From Pezicula radicicola (lineage: Eukaryota; Ascomycota; Leotiomycetes; Helotiales; Dermateaceae): a stretch of DNA of 64,000 nucleotides. Positions 34,219 through 46,636 of this stretch are shown in pieces. Location: positions 66,425 through 130,424 of the forward strand of contig PDUO01000027.1 of assembly GCA_003008705.1 (NCBI GenBank), given 5' to 3'. The notes beneath the pieces are model-generated. The model was not told the origin of the DNA, did not search any database, and worked only from the letters and a program-made list of their open reading frames with translations. Within the stretch, counting starts at the first letter, position 1; each line of letters starts with the position of its first letter. The position numbers were made by a program, and so were the translations under genes.

Positions 34219-36708
34219 CTTGAGGACAATGTATGAAATGAATGTATACGAGAAGTCAATTATACTTTAAATTGTCGTAGAGGTGACTTGGAATATTTTA
34301 AGATGCTTACCTAGTTTAAATACCTTTATCTCAATTTCTTTGATGGCTTCAAGGCCTTGACAACTACAATCACCGCATTTGGCATCAGAACAAAGAAATC
34401 ATTAACACCCTTCTTCCTTTCATAAAGCTTCTACCCCGAGAGAAGACTGAAGAGATGGAGATGCATCCACTTTTACATAATAGTAAAAAACATATTGATG
34501 GCTTCCCTGTCCAAATACAGTGGGCTAAAAGCGTTTGTATTAAGCGACGTAAAAGAAGGCTGGCATTAGCGAGGTAGAAAAAGGCGAAACGGTGAAGAAA
34601 GCCACTTACTAAACAGTCCCCACGGTAATTTAGTCTGAAATTAATGATCAGAGAAATGAATATGTTTGCAAAATTTTCCAGAAGGAAGATATAAAATTGC
34701 TGTCGCTAGCAACAGCCAGTACAAAAGTATAGGTAGGCAAGTACGCAAAACCCCAAAGATAAAATGACCAACCAAAAATCATCAAACGTGACCGATTTGA
34801 CCTCAAAAGAATGGCAAAAACCAAAAGCCACAGAGACACTTGGATCTTCAGCGATACGGGCAGCGATGGTGTTTCCTGCTGTGCTACCACCTACTACCAC
34901 TATTCAAGACTTCGGCATTAGTAGCGCTTTTTCTATAAGGTTTCAAGGGACGAAGAAATGATATAGGAGTAGTAAGGTATGTCTCAGAGTATAGACATCT
35001 TGAAGTCATGGTACTGCATCTTAGACAATCGACGAGAAGAACGAATTGGAGGCACGAACCATAGTCGTAGGTCGTATCACCCGCAGCGCCAAAGTTACTT
35101 CCAAGATCATTGAGGAAGGGTGCTTATTGTGCAAAAGTAAGGTTGGATAGCTAACAATGTAGCGAGAAATACCGAAAGTAGAGTCATATCAAGTGACAAG
35201 TAAAAGCCGATGTTGATGTCCTCTAATTGTGACGGCTGAGCATCCTATACTTATACATGAACCAGTCCTGTATCAAATACTTGAATAGCATCTAGAATAC
35301 TAGGTAATAGGAGGTAACACGGTCTCGTACCTGAAATCCGAATTCCGAGATGGGACGAATCCAATTTTGACTTCATTTATCTAGGAATGATGAAAGGTTA
35401 CACAAATACTGGGACATACTTCGTCATCTGATAAATACACTTCGTTCTGTACCTGAGATATACCAGCGCAGACCTATAGAGCCTCACGGATATCCCACGG
35501 CTCTAGAGTCTTAGAACATCTCCTCAGCTTGGCAAGGAACCCCTCTTTATTTATCTTTCACTGTATGGTACACATAGGTAATGGGAACCTTGGAGCCAAG
35601 TAAACAACCAAACGATAAAGTAAGTGACTTGAGAAACTGATACGTAAACGTATTGGAAATTGATATGAAGAAGATTAAAACCACTATACCTTACTTAAGT
35701 ACTGTAATCTTATAAGGCATTGTTAGAATTTAAGCTTGCGCGCTACGATGTTCGAGAACCCTATGTCTGAAGACTTTCAAAGTTATATATAAAAGCTGAC
35801 GAGAAACAAGTGAAAGGCATAGGGGTTTATAAGCCTAGAGTGTAGATGTAAATCTTGGTTCACTAGAAGCTTGGATTCTTAAAGACTTCTATGCTTTCAA
35901 GGTCAAGTCTCTGAAGAAGTCTCTATGTTCGTTGATGGTAGCTGCCCACGTGACCCGATCGTTGCTTCGAAGGACATAATCTTCCGGATAGAAAATAATG
36001 ATCCGTACTGTAGTTACAAGCAACTAACCATGGGAAAGGTAAAGTAAGCACCAACCCCGCATATCATGATGTCCGCTTGCCGGCGGAATTTCAACTACAG
36101 CTAATGTATTATCTCCTAACCCAAAACTCAATATACGACCTCAAAAACGAAATCCGAAATTCATTCATGACGAGATTGGCACAACTGAGAACCAGTAGAA
36201 GTTCCAGACAGGTTCTGTTCATTTTAACGACCTTCCCTATTTATACTAATGCGAGTTTGAGTTTAACGACAGCCCTCGGAGACGTTGCTAACAACAAATT
36301 GGGGTTGACATAGGTCTTCCGAGGTCTGCAATATAGTACAGTACTTTCCCAACAAATGCAAGCAGTACTCAGCTGCCGATGCAGATGCAGACTTTGAAAG
36401 GAAAACATTATCCGGAAAGACATTGTTACATATTTGCCGCTTAAAGCAAACTGCTACAAAAAATGCTGCCGCAATCTCCAGAGTCGAGCACAGGACTGCC
36501 TCGCTTAATCTCGTTGGTTGTGTTGGTAAGAGCCGATGAAAAGAATTTGCAATCACTGAATGAATGAGTTCATGTACTCAAGATCGCAACCAGGCCCACC
36601 ACCGAGGAAGAGTAAGAAATACAGGAAATGCAGCCAAAACTGCTCATAGATATGTGGCACATCCCCGGTGGTCTTAGGTAATTTGTAATTACCCTGCAGG
36701 CCTTCCAC
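34219..36708. other. AT-rich gene desert
   Basis: About 2.5 kb with no intact gene, rich in A and T with dispersed TA-rich phrases. The only coding trace is a relic of a GMC oxidoreductase near 34830-34900. No transposon ends, RNA genes or simple repeats were recognised. It resembles a decayed or RIP-affected intergenic island. Confidence 0.5.
34829..34903 (-). pseudogene. Relic of GMC oxidoreductase N-terminus
   Basis: The minus strand reads VVVGGSTAGNTIAARIAEDP and then SVSVA, matching the FAD-binding beta-alpha-beta start of glucose-methanol-choline oxidoreductases. A stop lies just upstream in the same frame, and the downstream sequence shows no continuation of the flavoprotein. This looks like one surviving exon fragment of a dead gene. 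Confidence 0.6.
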
Positions 36709-38355
36709 TCACTTTTCCTTCTTGGCTCTGGTGGCGATCAATTCCCCTAGCTCGTCCAGTAATTCCACAGTCTCTGCAGGGCTTGCAATCCATGCTGTCG
36801 TACCGACAACTCTAGCCTTGAAATCGTTCGATCCAGCGCTCAAAAATTGATCACCAACATGTAAAGTTCTGTCCCCCCTTATTGTGCCTCCTTCTTCGGG
36901 CGAAGCCGAGCCAAAGTATTTTTGACAGACTAACACGCCCCAACTCTTGTCTCCAATATCAACGAATACATCATTTCCGCCATTGAAGGCGCAGAATGGA
37001 AGTTGTTGGCCAACTTCGCTCATTTCCAGCTTTTTTTGCACCACTAATACCGTTTCTTCCAGCGATTCCCGAGGGAAACGGTAGCCAGGAACCGAAGGTA
37101 TAATTCCCACGGCACGTTCTTTTCGGAGAATGTTGGCTGGAAGCTTAAGGTTTGTTACGCATTCCTGTAGAGACGATTCCGCGAGATCGAGTAAAGCTGA
37201 GATAGTTGGTTGAGTCCATGTACTCATGGATGGGAGAATCCATGTCCGGCGCTGCAGGTGTTGGAGAAGATACGGAGAACTAGGATCGAAAACAAAAAGG
37301 AAGTTTGACTCGCCTCCTGTTATAGTTGTTAGTGACGTCTCGGTGTCTGAAATCAAGTCCCAAGGTATAAGGGGAGCCACAACGCACCCATTATCATGAG
37401 ATTTTTCTTTTGTGTAGTTGTAAGTAACTGAGAGGCTTTAACAGCTTCGAGCAGACCGTGAAGGCGTTGGTAATATCTTTCAGCTTCGGTGTAACCAGCT
37501 GCAGTGACGATGCCAATTTTCGTATTGTGGCTCATTAGATCTGTATGAGAGGTCAGTGATCATTCACAATTAATGTGCTGCTTCCAGCAACCTCGATTAA
37601 CTGTCTCAACAGAATTCCAAGCCAGAAAATCATCAAAGGATAACCAAGTGAGTCCTGACACGTGACTTACATATAATTCGATCAATAACTGGATTTGTTG
37701 CCTCTAGGCTCATTCCATCATCGTATCTATATAATGTTAACTTTGAGGTACATTAATTTGGGATTGTCTATCGTACAGTGTAACATCACCATCAAATGTG
37801 GCAAGATCGATAGGACCAGATGAGGTCACACCCATGAGTTGTGCGGTATTAAGAATGAGCCGAATATCGTTGAATGAAGGGGGTACAAAGCGCCGTGATG
37901 ATATGAATCGTTTCCTGTCTTGATATCTGAAGGCATCCGCAAGTGGTAGACGTGTAAAGAAAGTGCCAATGCTTGGAACAAGTAGTTTCAGTTTCGACTG
38001 CCCTTGCAGTCCAACCTTTTGATGTGCAACTAGGAAGTATCAGCGGAAGTTCTACTATTAGGAAGCCGTCAATTGCTTACTGTGATCATCAATCATAACC
38101 TCGACATCTTGCATGATCTCGGCATAGCGTCGATGAGCCTCCTCTGCCATTTGTCGGACCGTTCCGCTTCGAGACTCGAAGACCCCTGTTGGCTGACTGG
38201 TCAGAACGAATGGCACTGCCAGCAGTCCTTTGATCCATTCTGAAGGAGTCAGCGGGTCCACAATGGTGAGGTGAAGAAGATATAGTTTGTTTACCTATAA
38301 ACTGATCTCGACGATGGGTTTTGAGGGCGTACTCGACTCTATATCTTGTAGTCAT
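36709..38355 (-). CDS. ISN1: IMP-specific 5'-nucleotidase
   Basis: Hydrolyses IMP to inosine; HAD-like fungal/plasmodial ISN1 family. At least six exons run from ATG 38355 (MTTRYRVEYALKTHRRDQFI) to the stop at 36709. The catalytic block IDLATFDGDVTLYDDG contains the DxDxT-like nucleophile motif and spans a short intron. Other family blocks are VPSIGTFFTRLPLADAFRYQ, SFNDIRLILNTAQLMGV, MSHNTKIGIVTAAGYTEAER and the C-terminal FNGGNDVFVDIGDKSWGV. IRGDRTLHVGDQFLSAGSND follows. The joins use GT-AG sites, but exact boundaries around 37,776-38,030 were not fully phase-checked. The expected length of about 400 residues is met. Confidence 0.9.
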
Positions 38356-39150
38356 GTTGATTTTTGTTGTTGGTTGTAGTTGATAGGAGTTCCAGGTTGT
38401 TGTGGAGGAAGAAGGGGTTGTGGAGAAGGTGACAGGTGACGGGATGGCGGGGATTGGCTGCCAAGATATCCCAGCTCGCTTAGTGTAGCTTGGGAATGTT
38501 AAAAACACGGGGTAAGCCAAGCAGGATTCTAGCAACTGAGATTTCACCTCCATTACACTACCAGATAAAGCTCTCAATCGCTGAGTAGTCTTCCTCGACC
38601 ATGTTATTGGAATACTTATGTTTTGAGAAGATTCACGGGGTTTCCTTCCACCTAAATTCTGAATGATTTTACCTATCAACATTAATATTTGGGTAGTGAC
38701 AGGTAATCTTACCTACTTGTCGAGGCGAGCTTCAATCTACCTGGGAAATCTGGAAAATCTGGACGTTTTCTACCGTCCTGTTGCAAAGCAGAGATATAAA
38801 AAAAGAATAAAAAGTCAAAACACTGAAGATACCCACATGCAGAGTTACCCAATACTTGAGAGAAAAACACAAGTTTATTTAACGAGCGGTGTCGCAATAT
38901 AATCCTCAGTTCTGAGTCGTTTACGGGCATGAAATATATAGAATACACCTATGAATAGGATTCAACTTTCCACGAACTAGTAAGAGCTAAGCTACTAAGC
39001 ATTGGAAGTCAACTACCAGCTGCCAGATTAGGAAAGTCACGTGTATGAACCCCCCGCACCGTCTTCTCTCAACGCTTCAAATCATAACCTCAGCCACCCA
39101 CCTCATTCCCAGCACAACAACAATATATACAGCCCAAACCCTCGATCAAA
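38356..39150. promoter_or_regulatory. Divergent promoter, ISN1 / O-methyltransferase
   Basis: About 800 bp between two divergent starts. It contains CACGTG-type sequence near 39038 (GTCACGTGTATG), an E-box-like core. The ORF 38089-38682 on the minus strand is out of frame with ISN1 and is a shadow. Confidence 0.4.
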
Positions 39151-40791
39151 ATGAAAGAAAATGCCGGAACCTATAGAGCCCTCTATCCCAACGAGCAAAT
39201 CGCAACCGCCGTCTCCGACTACGCATTTGCTCATTCAACCCCACTACCAACTCACATCAGCGAACACCATGCTGTAGGATCTACGCACGAAAGGTCGGAT
39301 TTCATGATTTCTCCCCTACAGGCACAGTTCCAGCTTTGGATGGCGAAAGCAATTGGCGCCAAGAGGAGTATGTTTGTATTGTTTCTTTAAATGAGGGCCT
39401 GTGTACGAAGCGGGGAACTACTTACGTCATTTGTTGATGGGCGTCGCCTTCTCAGAACTTGCTTACTTTGGACATTATTTAACAGTATTTTATGTTCGCT
39501 TCTTGCTTTTTAAAGTGCATTAGCCTGGCCTTCATCTGGTCATTTGTATTTCTATGTCACGCGGCTACTTTCTTTACCTTCAGGTCATGGTCATGTCATT
39601 TAAGTTGAAAGACATTGAGTGGAGTACCGACGTAATATCAGCAACTCTTCGAGGGTGATACTCTGGACAAGTCAAGAAAAAGTCCCTCAAACTACCTACC
39701 AACCCAAATATTACCAACTCAATTCCCTAACTCTAATTTTCTTCAATTTCTCTCATCACATCCCTCAAACCCAAACAAGATATTTTTATTAACTTCCTCT
39801 ACAGTCCTTGAAATCGGCACATTCATTGGCTTTAGTACCATGGCCTGGTCAGAAGCAGTCGGTCCAACTGGCCATGTAACAGCACTCGAGTTCTCTCCCG
39901 AATATGGTAACATCTCAAAATCGAAACCTACAAAACCTAATCCTTCTCACTACTTACGTACTCAATCAAAAACTAACAACCAACCTCTTAGCAAAACTCG
40001 CCGAAGAAGCCTGGGCAAAAAATAACATAAAAAACACCTCAATACTAATCGGCGATGCCCAAGAAAGTATCAAAAACCTATCAAATACTTTGAAGGAGCC
40101 GTATGATTTGGTATTTATTGACGCTGATAAGATTTCTTATCCGTAAGTTTCAATTACCTTTCTACTTCACCCCAAGAAAATTACTGATAGGACGTTGGTA
40201 TAAAGAGCATACCTCCAACTAATTCTTGATCTATCCCCACCAGCTTCAGAGAAAACCAGGCTCTTGAAGCAGGGAGGTATTATTATTGCAGATAATGTTC
40301 TACGGCGAGGTCTTGTAGCTGATTCGAGTGATGCTAATCCACATATTGGTCGATTGCAGGGGAAGGATAAGGATGGGTTGTGGAGGGATGGTGGTGTGTT
40401 TTCTCTCCCCCTTTGTTTTCGTCTCCTTAGTTCTCCTCTATCACAGTGGTTTTCATGGCTCCAATGGACAACATCACAACTTCACTAGACTAGGTGGAAA
40501 CTCCATTTAGCCTTGGTGGACTTGACAACACAACCTCATAATCTTGCTACCATCGGTGTACTGCACTACCTACGCATCTCACCCCTTACCCCAGAATAGT
40601 ATTCCTAACTATTCAGCCCGCTCGTCTCACAACACTCCCCAAATACATACGATCTTAACTAACTCCAACAAAAAATAGGCGATCTCAAATCCCTCGACGA
40701 ATTCAACAAAGCACTAGCCAGCAACTCCCGCTTAGAGACATTTCTAATGCCGATGTTTGATGGGCTGGGAATGGCTAGATTGGTAGATTAG
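39151..40791 (+). CDS. Class I SAM-dependent O-methyltransferase (CCoAOMT-like)
   Basis: Metal-dependent catechol/caffeoyl-CoA-type O-methyltransferase (Methyltransf_3). Five exons, 39151-39367, 39805-39906, 39992-40142, 40206-40390 and 40679-40791, give 255 residues, the family's usual size, with all phases consistent. The SAM motif is ILEIGTFIGFSTMAWSEAVG. The metal-binding acidic site appears as LVFIDADKISYPAYLQLILD and, after it, GGIIIADNVLRRG. The terminus is the usual PMFDGLGMARLVD. Introns 1 (437 nt) and 4 (288 nt) are much longer than those of neighbouring genes. No secondary-metabolite genes adjoin it; the substrate is unknown. Confidence 0.85.
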
Positions 40792-41124
40792 ATGTTTGAT
40801 TCAGGATTGCTAAATTTGAGCATGAATATAAAGTGGGAATTGTGATTTAGAAGATGGGGGACGAGGGATGGTGAGACCAGAATATGGATGGATATAGTTT
40901 GAGACATAGAACATTAGTATATATATACTTATGGTATTAGCATATGTTTGAGCAATAAAGTCTCTTATGGGTTCTTGTAGTTGCCTTGGTCTACTTAGTG
41001 GTATGGTGGGTGTCTAAAATAAGTTACCTGGATTCCAGTAACCAAGGTTAACTTTCCTATCCTGAGACGTCGCCTTAATATCATTAATCATTTACATAAA
41101 GATATATCATCAAGGAACCCTCGA
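40792..41124. other. Convergent 3' intergenic region
   Basis: About 330 bp between the O-methyltransferase stop and the MED17 stop. AT-rich; no gene or structured terminator recognised. Confidence 0.5.
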
Positions 41125-43176
41125 TCACCTCCTCTCCACCTGATTAGGTTCAGCCCACCTACCAGCCTCCTCAACCACCTCCGCCAATTCCCGTACGATC
41201 TCCTCGAGGTGATCACCAACTACCCTCCGTCCCGTCCAATGATAAGATCCTTCACCAGGCGCTGCAACAACGCCGTCAGAGCCGGACATCCATTCCCATC
41301 TAACCTCCAGCTGTCTCTCTCCCTGAATCTCAAAGCAAATTTGTTTACTACGTCCTTTCTCAGCAAAAGCCTTGCGTAAGACGTTTGGTTGGCTTGTTGT
41401 GTGCCAGCCTTCTTTGCCAGGGGCTGTGATGGCGGTATCGCTGTCGCCTTCCTCAGCAAAGACGGATGCTAAACCACAGGCTATGATCCAGCATGAGAAC
41501 TCCTTGACTCCTTCGAAGTTTGATAGTTGAGGGGGTGCTCGGATATATTCAGGGAACGACGAGGAAGTTGATGAGAGGAGGGGGTAGTAGAAGGTGCCTG
41601 CAATGCTCGTGCCTGGCTGGTATTGTGCTGTGCGTGCTTTTATTGTGAGGCTCAAGGATGGTGTAATGACCAGTTCGGTAGTGATCTCAAGCCAGTCAAA
41701 GAGAGTGGATACTACTTTCTCCGCTGCTGTAAACTCTGTTGGGGCAGGTCTGGATGAAGTCGTGATTATGTAAGTAGGTGGTGGACTGAGTCCCGTAGAA
41801 GTCAAGGTAGTGCAAAGAGGTGTGAAGAGTGCATGCATGGAGTCAAGGTTGTTCTGATGAGCGAGGCGTGTGAGAATAGGCCGGAGAAGGTCATAGGCAG
41901 GGTTAGGGCGCCTGAGTGCTGATAAAGCTGGTTGTGGTTTGACACGGCGACGATAGTTCTTGCGATGTACAAAAGTTAGTAGGATGTGCAAAGCGATTGA
42001 AAGTCCTTCCGCAATAGTGCTGTCGACGCCTTGTGCTGGAGAATGTCCTTCCTCTATCGGAACAAGGTCCAGAATCATGGTCTTCGTAGGAGATATTGGA
42101 CACGTTATTGTTGATTCATGAGCACGCACACCGTATCCTGCAAGATTTCGAGATTCGCGGTTCAACTCATGCCATAGCTCCTCGGAAAAGATTGTATTTC
42201 GCGCTTGGAGGACGAGCTCTGCAACAGGTGCATCATCTGCCACTACCTTGGGCAAGGAAGACTCCCCAGTCACGCTTCCATTACTCTCTATTCGAACTCG
42301 TAATCGGCGTGGTTGGGGGCTGATTATTCCTTGATCAAGATATATTGATCCATCTGAATTACGGCGGATAGCAGCAAGACTACGATTCTTGAATATTTGC
42401 GAAGCTGCACAATATCAGCTTGAGACAAAACAAGAGGACAAGTTTTCTACCTTCTGAAAACCCAAATCTGACCCCCAAGGTATGTCTCTCTTGAGGCAAC
42501 CGGCACAAAGCCCATCCTTTCTCACTAACATCAAGAACCTGCTCCCAGTATTTAGTCTCTTTTTCAATTTCGTTTTCAAGTCTCGTAGCAGAGGCCAGAA
42601 TTGAGTCCACTGTTGTACCAATATTCTGAACTTTCCAGCCCTTTGCTATGCGTTTGTTGTCTTGCTTTTGGGCTTCGGTGATTCGAGAAGCCGGCAATCT
42701 ATCTGCACCCAGTGTGCCCATTCCCGCATTGTCGCGGACAAAGGGTGAGAGCGAAAGACCTGCTTGTACCGGGGTGTCTTTTGATAGGAGTAGGGAAATA
42801 AAGTCGAGCGCGTACATCGAGGCATTATGAGCAGCTCTGGCAGCTTTTTAGTGCCCATTACAGATTTGATGATGTGCAAATGATACGCAACTTACTCAAT
42901 GTCCCTAATCATGGTTTCCCGCGCCGTCATGAGCTCCTTGGACCGATCAAGCTTCTCTTCCTCTGCATCTTCTTCGCTCGAGCCATTGTCCCCTGGTACA
43001 TCTGCGCCAACTTCTAATCGCTCGATCTCTTCACGCAGGCTCTCCTCGGTCAGGTTGCGAAACCCTTCTCGTTCATAGTTGATGCGCGCAATCAGCGTGG
43101 TCAGATTATTGGTATTGGGCTGTGATGAAGGCCATGCTCGCAAGGAGATGGGGAATTGGGGTGGGATTGAGCCCAT
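41125..43176 (-). CDS. MED17: Mediator complex subunit 17
   Basis: Head-module subunit (Srb4) of Mediator, which bridges activators and RNA polymerase II. Exons 43176-42896, 42836-42451 and 42404-41125 are in phase and give 648 residues, close to other filamentous-fungal Med17 proteins. Visible family blocks are SLRAWPSSQPNTNNLTTLI near the start, ASMYALDFISLLLSKDTPV, then the conserved KGWKVQNIGTTVDSILASA. GWALCRLPQERHTLGVRFGF follows, and later NTIFSEELWHELNRESRNLA. The acidic stretch near residue 65 (SSEEDAEEEKL) is typical. It is divergent from phosphofructokinase. Confidence 0.88.
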
Positions 43177-44135
43177 TGTATCGAAAGGGCTATTTTAGTT
43201 GCACAATGTCTAGGACGCAGACGCACGCGCAGATTATTCCGACACACGACACAAGTTGCCACAAGTTGTGCAGGAGGATATGTGCCAATGGCATGGGTCG
43301 TTTTTGTCGCGTCAATGTACAAAGTATGATAGAGGAGAGGATCAAATTGTTGTTGTTCCGGCCGAGATTTTGGCTGCAGCGGACCTAGCCATTCCCTGTC
43401 TTGAGAAGACGGTAGCTGCCTTCTGAGATCACCTTGCAGCTTTCAAGTTTCTTCTCGTCTCCTTTTGCTTTTCCCGTTTCTGCGCCTTGTCCTCGGCGCG
43501 CCTCTCCAGTCTCGTCGTGTCTGGCGACTTGACACGCAGACAAGTTCACCACTTTGACGTGGTGGCCCGATGCTCTCTCGCAATGGCACAATAATGCCGT
43601 ATGCTCTCACGATGCTTGTAACGTCATCCGACTCTGATGGGGACAATTATTCGGGGACAAATTTGCTACGGTCCGTATGTAGAGGCCCTCCGAGATGGCA
43701 CCGCAGGCCTGCGCAGAGAGGCAGAGAGCTTTACCAGGTTCAGGAACGGGGGCTCTGCTGGCCCAATTACAGTGGCCGCCTCGCCCATCATTTTGGGCAT
43801 GTCTTATCGCAGGGGTCTCAGCGGCGCGATAAGGCTGGGCGGTGCGGTGCGGTACTTACTGTACGGGCACGTAGCTAAAGCTCTGACTTGCTTCTTAGAT
43901 CCACTCATCGTTTCTCTCTTTTTTTGTATGTCATAGAGCGGGACGTTAGGGACGCACCTCACACATACCTCACCGAATCCTTAAAGTTCTCTCCCTCCTC
44001 TCTCCTCTCTCAACCTTTTTTTGCATCCTTCCGTTCCTTCAATTCCCCCTGCTAATTTACTCACAACAATATCTGTATGTGTGGATGTGAATCTACTCTT
44101 TGAAAACTTGGACTTACTGAGTGATTTACAGAAAT
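43177..44135. promoter_or_regulatory. Divergent promoter, MED17 / phosphofructokinase
   Basis: About 960 bp between the two starts. The phosphofructokinase side has a marked CT-rich tract (43989-44013), a feature of strongly expressed fungal genes. The GC-richer part at 43560-43880 gives ORFs in two frames without protein character. A probable 5'-UTR intron is listed separately. Confidence 0.5.
44075..44131 (+). other. Probable 5'-UTR intron of phosphofructokinase gene
   Basis: A GTATGT donor at 44075 and TTTACAG acceptor ending at 44131 lie just upstream of the ATG at 44136, with TTACTGA as a possible branch site. Removal joins the CT-rich leader to the start codon region. Inferred from splice signals only. 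Confidence 0.45.
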
Positions 44136-46636
44136 ATGCCCCCACCAACCCCACTACAGCCCCTCCAGGGCACCCGGAAGAGGAGGATTGCCATGATGAC
44201 CAGTGGTGGTGATTCTCAGGGAATGAACGGTGCTATTCGAGCTGTTGTACGAATGGCCATATCCCAAGGCTGCGAACCCTATTGCGTGTGGGACGGCTAC
44301 GATGGTCTCTTGAAAGGCGACATAAGGCCCATGGGATGGTCGGACGTCCGCAGCTGGCTCTCAGAAGGAGGAACACTCATCGGTACCGCTAGATGTATGC
44401 CATTCCAACACGAACGATCCGCGCGAAGGAGGGCGGCCAAGAATATGATTTTGAAAGGCATTGATGCCTTGATCATCTGTGGTGGAGACGGTTCGCTCAC
44501 TGGAGCTGATAAGTTTCGGTCGGAGTGGCCTGGCCTGATCGAGGAATTGGTCGCAGAGAAGGAATTGACTGTCGAACAAGTGGCTCCCTTCAGACACCTC
44601 AATATCTGTGGTCTAGTTGGCTCAATCGATAACGACATGTCGGGTACAGATGCTACAATTGGTTGTTTTTCCTCCCTTGGCAAGATTTGCGAAAGTGTAG
44701 ATTCGGTCGAAACTACGGCAGCTTCACACTCGCGAGCATTCGTCATCGAGGTCATGGGAAGACATTGCGGATGGTTGGCCCTTATGGCCGGTGTTGCCGT
44801 TGGAGCAGATTTCGTATTCATACCCGAAAAACCTCGCCCAGATGATTGGCGGCAGGAAATGTGCGGAGTCATTGCGGAGGTACTTTTCCTGAATTTTCTT
44901 ACAGTGTATTCCCTATTCTTGGGTGAGTGCTGACCATTTTATAGCACAGAAAGATAGGCAAGAGGAAGACAATTGTTCTTGTCGCCGAGGGAGCCCAGGA
45001 CCGCCAAGGCCAGAAGATCACAGCAGAAATGGTCAAGGACCTATTGGCAGACAAGAAAGGTCTCGCCTTGGATACCAGAGTGACAACTCTTGGTCACGTT
45101 CAACGTGGTGGATCTGCTTGTGCTTACGATCGTTACCTTGCAACACTTCAAGGAGTCGAAGCTGTGAAAGCAGTTCTAGAGGCTACCCCAGACACCGAAA
45201 CCCCTTTCATTGCCATCAACGAAAACAAGATCACTCGGAAATCACTCATGCAGGCAGTGAAGGATACTAAAGAAGTTGCTACGGCGATTGACAACAAAGA
45301 CTACGACAAGGCTATGAAACTGCGAGATACCGAGTTCGCTGACTTCTATAATTATTACATGACCACAACTGCTACAAGACTTAATACGACAATGAGACTG
45401 CCTGAGCAGAAGGTAAATCTAAGTACCAATACGTTCTGAACAATGACTAACAATCATTAGCATATGAGAATTGCCATCATTCATGTTGGAGCTCCCGCAG
45501 GTGGTGTAAACTCTGCTACACGTGCTGCGGTCGCCTACTGTCTTACACGTGGTCACACTCCAGTTGCTGTTCATAACGGCTTTGCTGGCCTCGCGAGACA
45601 TGATTCTGACCATCCACTAGGAGCAGTTCGAGATTTTGACTGGCTGGAAGTCGACAGCTGGGCAAGCAAAGGTGGCTCAGAAATCGGCACAAACCGAGAG
45701 TTGCCTTCTGAGTCTGGAATAGATCACATCGCAAGCTTGTTTGGAAAGCATAAGTTTGATGCGCTCTTCATTATTGGTGGATTTGAAGCATTCCATGCAC
45801 TCTCACAACTCCGCAAAGCTCGGGTGGACCACCCCGAGTTCTGCATTCCTATGGCTCTCCTACCCGCTACTATCTCGAACAACGTACCTGGCACGGAATA
45901 CTCTCTTGGTAGCGATACCTGCTTGAACGAATTAGTCAGCTACGCCGACAAGATAAAACAGTCTGCTTCAGCGTCCCGCCGCCGCGTTTTCGTCATCGAA
46001 ACTCAAGGTGGACGCTCTGGCTACGTTGCCACTCTTGCCGGTCTCGCCGTCGGTGCTGTAGTAGTTTATATTCCCGAAGAAGGGGTCAGCATCGACATGC
46101 TTGCAGCAGATATTACGTATCTCAAGCAGGTCTTCGCTCAGGATTCCGGCCAGTCTAAAGCCGGTCGTTTGATCCTCATCAACGAGAAAGCTTCTAAGGT
46201 GTATAATGCCAAGTTGATCGCCGATATTATTCGCGAGGAAGCGGAGAATAGATTTGAGTCCCGTGATTCCATCCCTGGCCACGTCCAACAAGGTGGTACG
46301 CCATCACCAATGGACAGGACTCGTGCTGTTCGGTTGGCTATTAAGTGCATGGAACATCTTGAAAGCTTCGAACAATGTTCAACCGAAAAACTCCTTGCCG
46401 ACCCTCTCTCCTGTTCAGTCATTGGTATCAAGGGAGCGAGCGTCGTGTTTTCGCCCATGAAAGAGGTCGAGGAGAAGGAGACGGATTGGGTGAACCGTAG
46501 ACCAGTTGATGAGTTCTGGCTACCACTGAAAAATGTCGTCGATGTATTGAGCGGCAGACCGGAGCCTCCGAAGCGCCACACTCCATTAAAGGGACTTAAG
46601 GCTAAGGATGCCAAGAGAGGCTTAATTCCGGAGTAA
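44136..46636 (+). CDS. ATP-dependent 6-phosphofructokinase
   Basis: Glycolytic enzyme phosphorylating fructose 6-phosphate. Exons 44136-44879, 44945-45412 and 45461-46636 give 795 residues, a fused double-PFK of the eukaryotic type. N-terminal catalytic half: [19 protein letters not shown] (ATP site), [33 protein letters not shown] (catalytic Asp) and [16 protein letters not shown]. The C-terminal regulatory half begins [20 protein letters not shown] and includes [19 protein letters not shown] and [18 protein letters not shown]. It lacks the long N-terminal extension of the yeast subunits, as usual in filamentous fungi. ATG 44136 is preferred to 44121, which falls inside the probable leader intron. 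Confidence 0.95.

Noticed and set aside
38089..38682. 197-codon minus-strand ORF at the ISN1 5' end
   Set aside because: Out of frame with the ISN1 exons that carry family motifs.
43570..43936. Two overlapping plus-strand ORFs upstream of phosphofructokinase
   Set aside because: They lie in a GC-richer promoter segment, are in different frames and have no recognisable protein motif.
44297..44872. 191-codon minus-strand ORF over phosphofructokinase exon 1
   Set aside because: Shadow of the highly biased coding strand; the plus-strand protein is certain.
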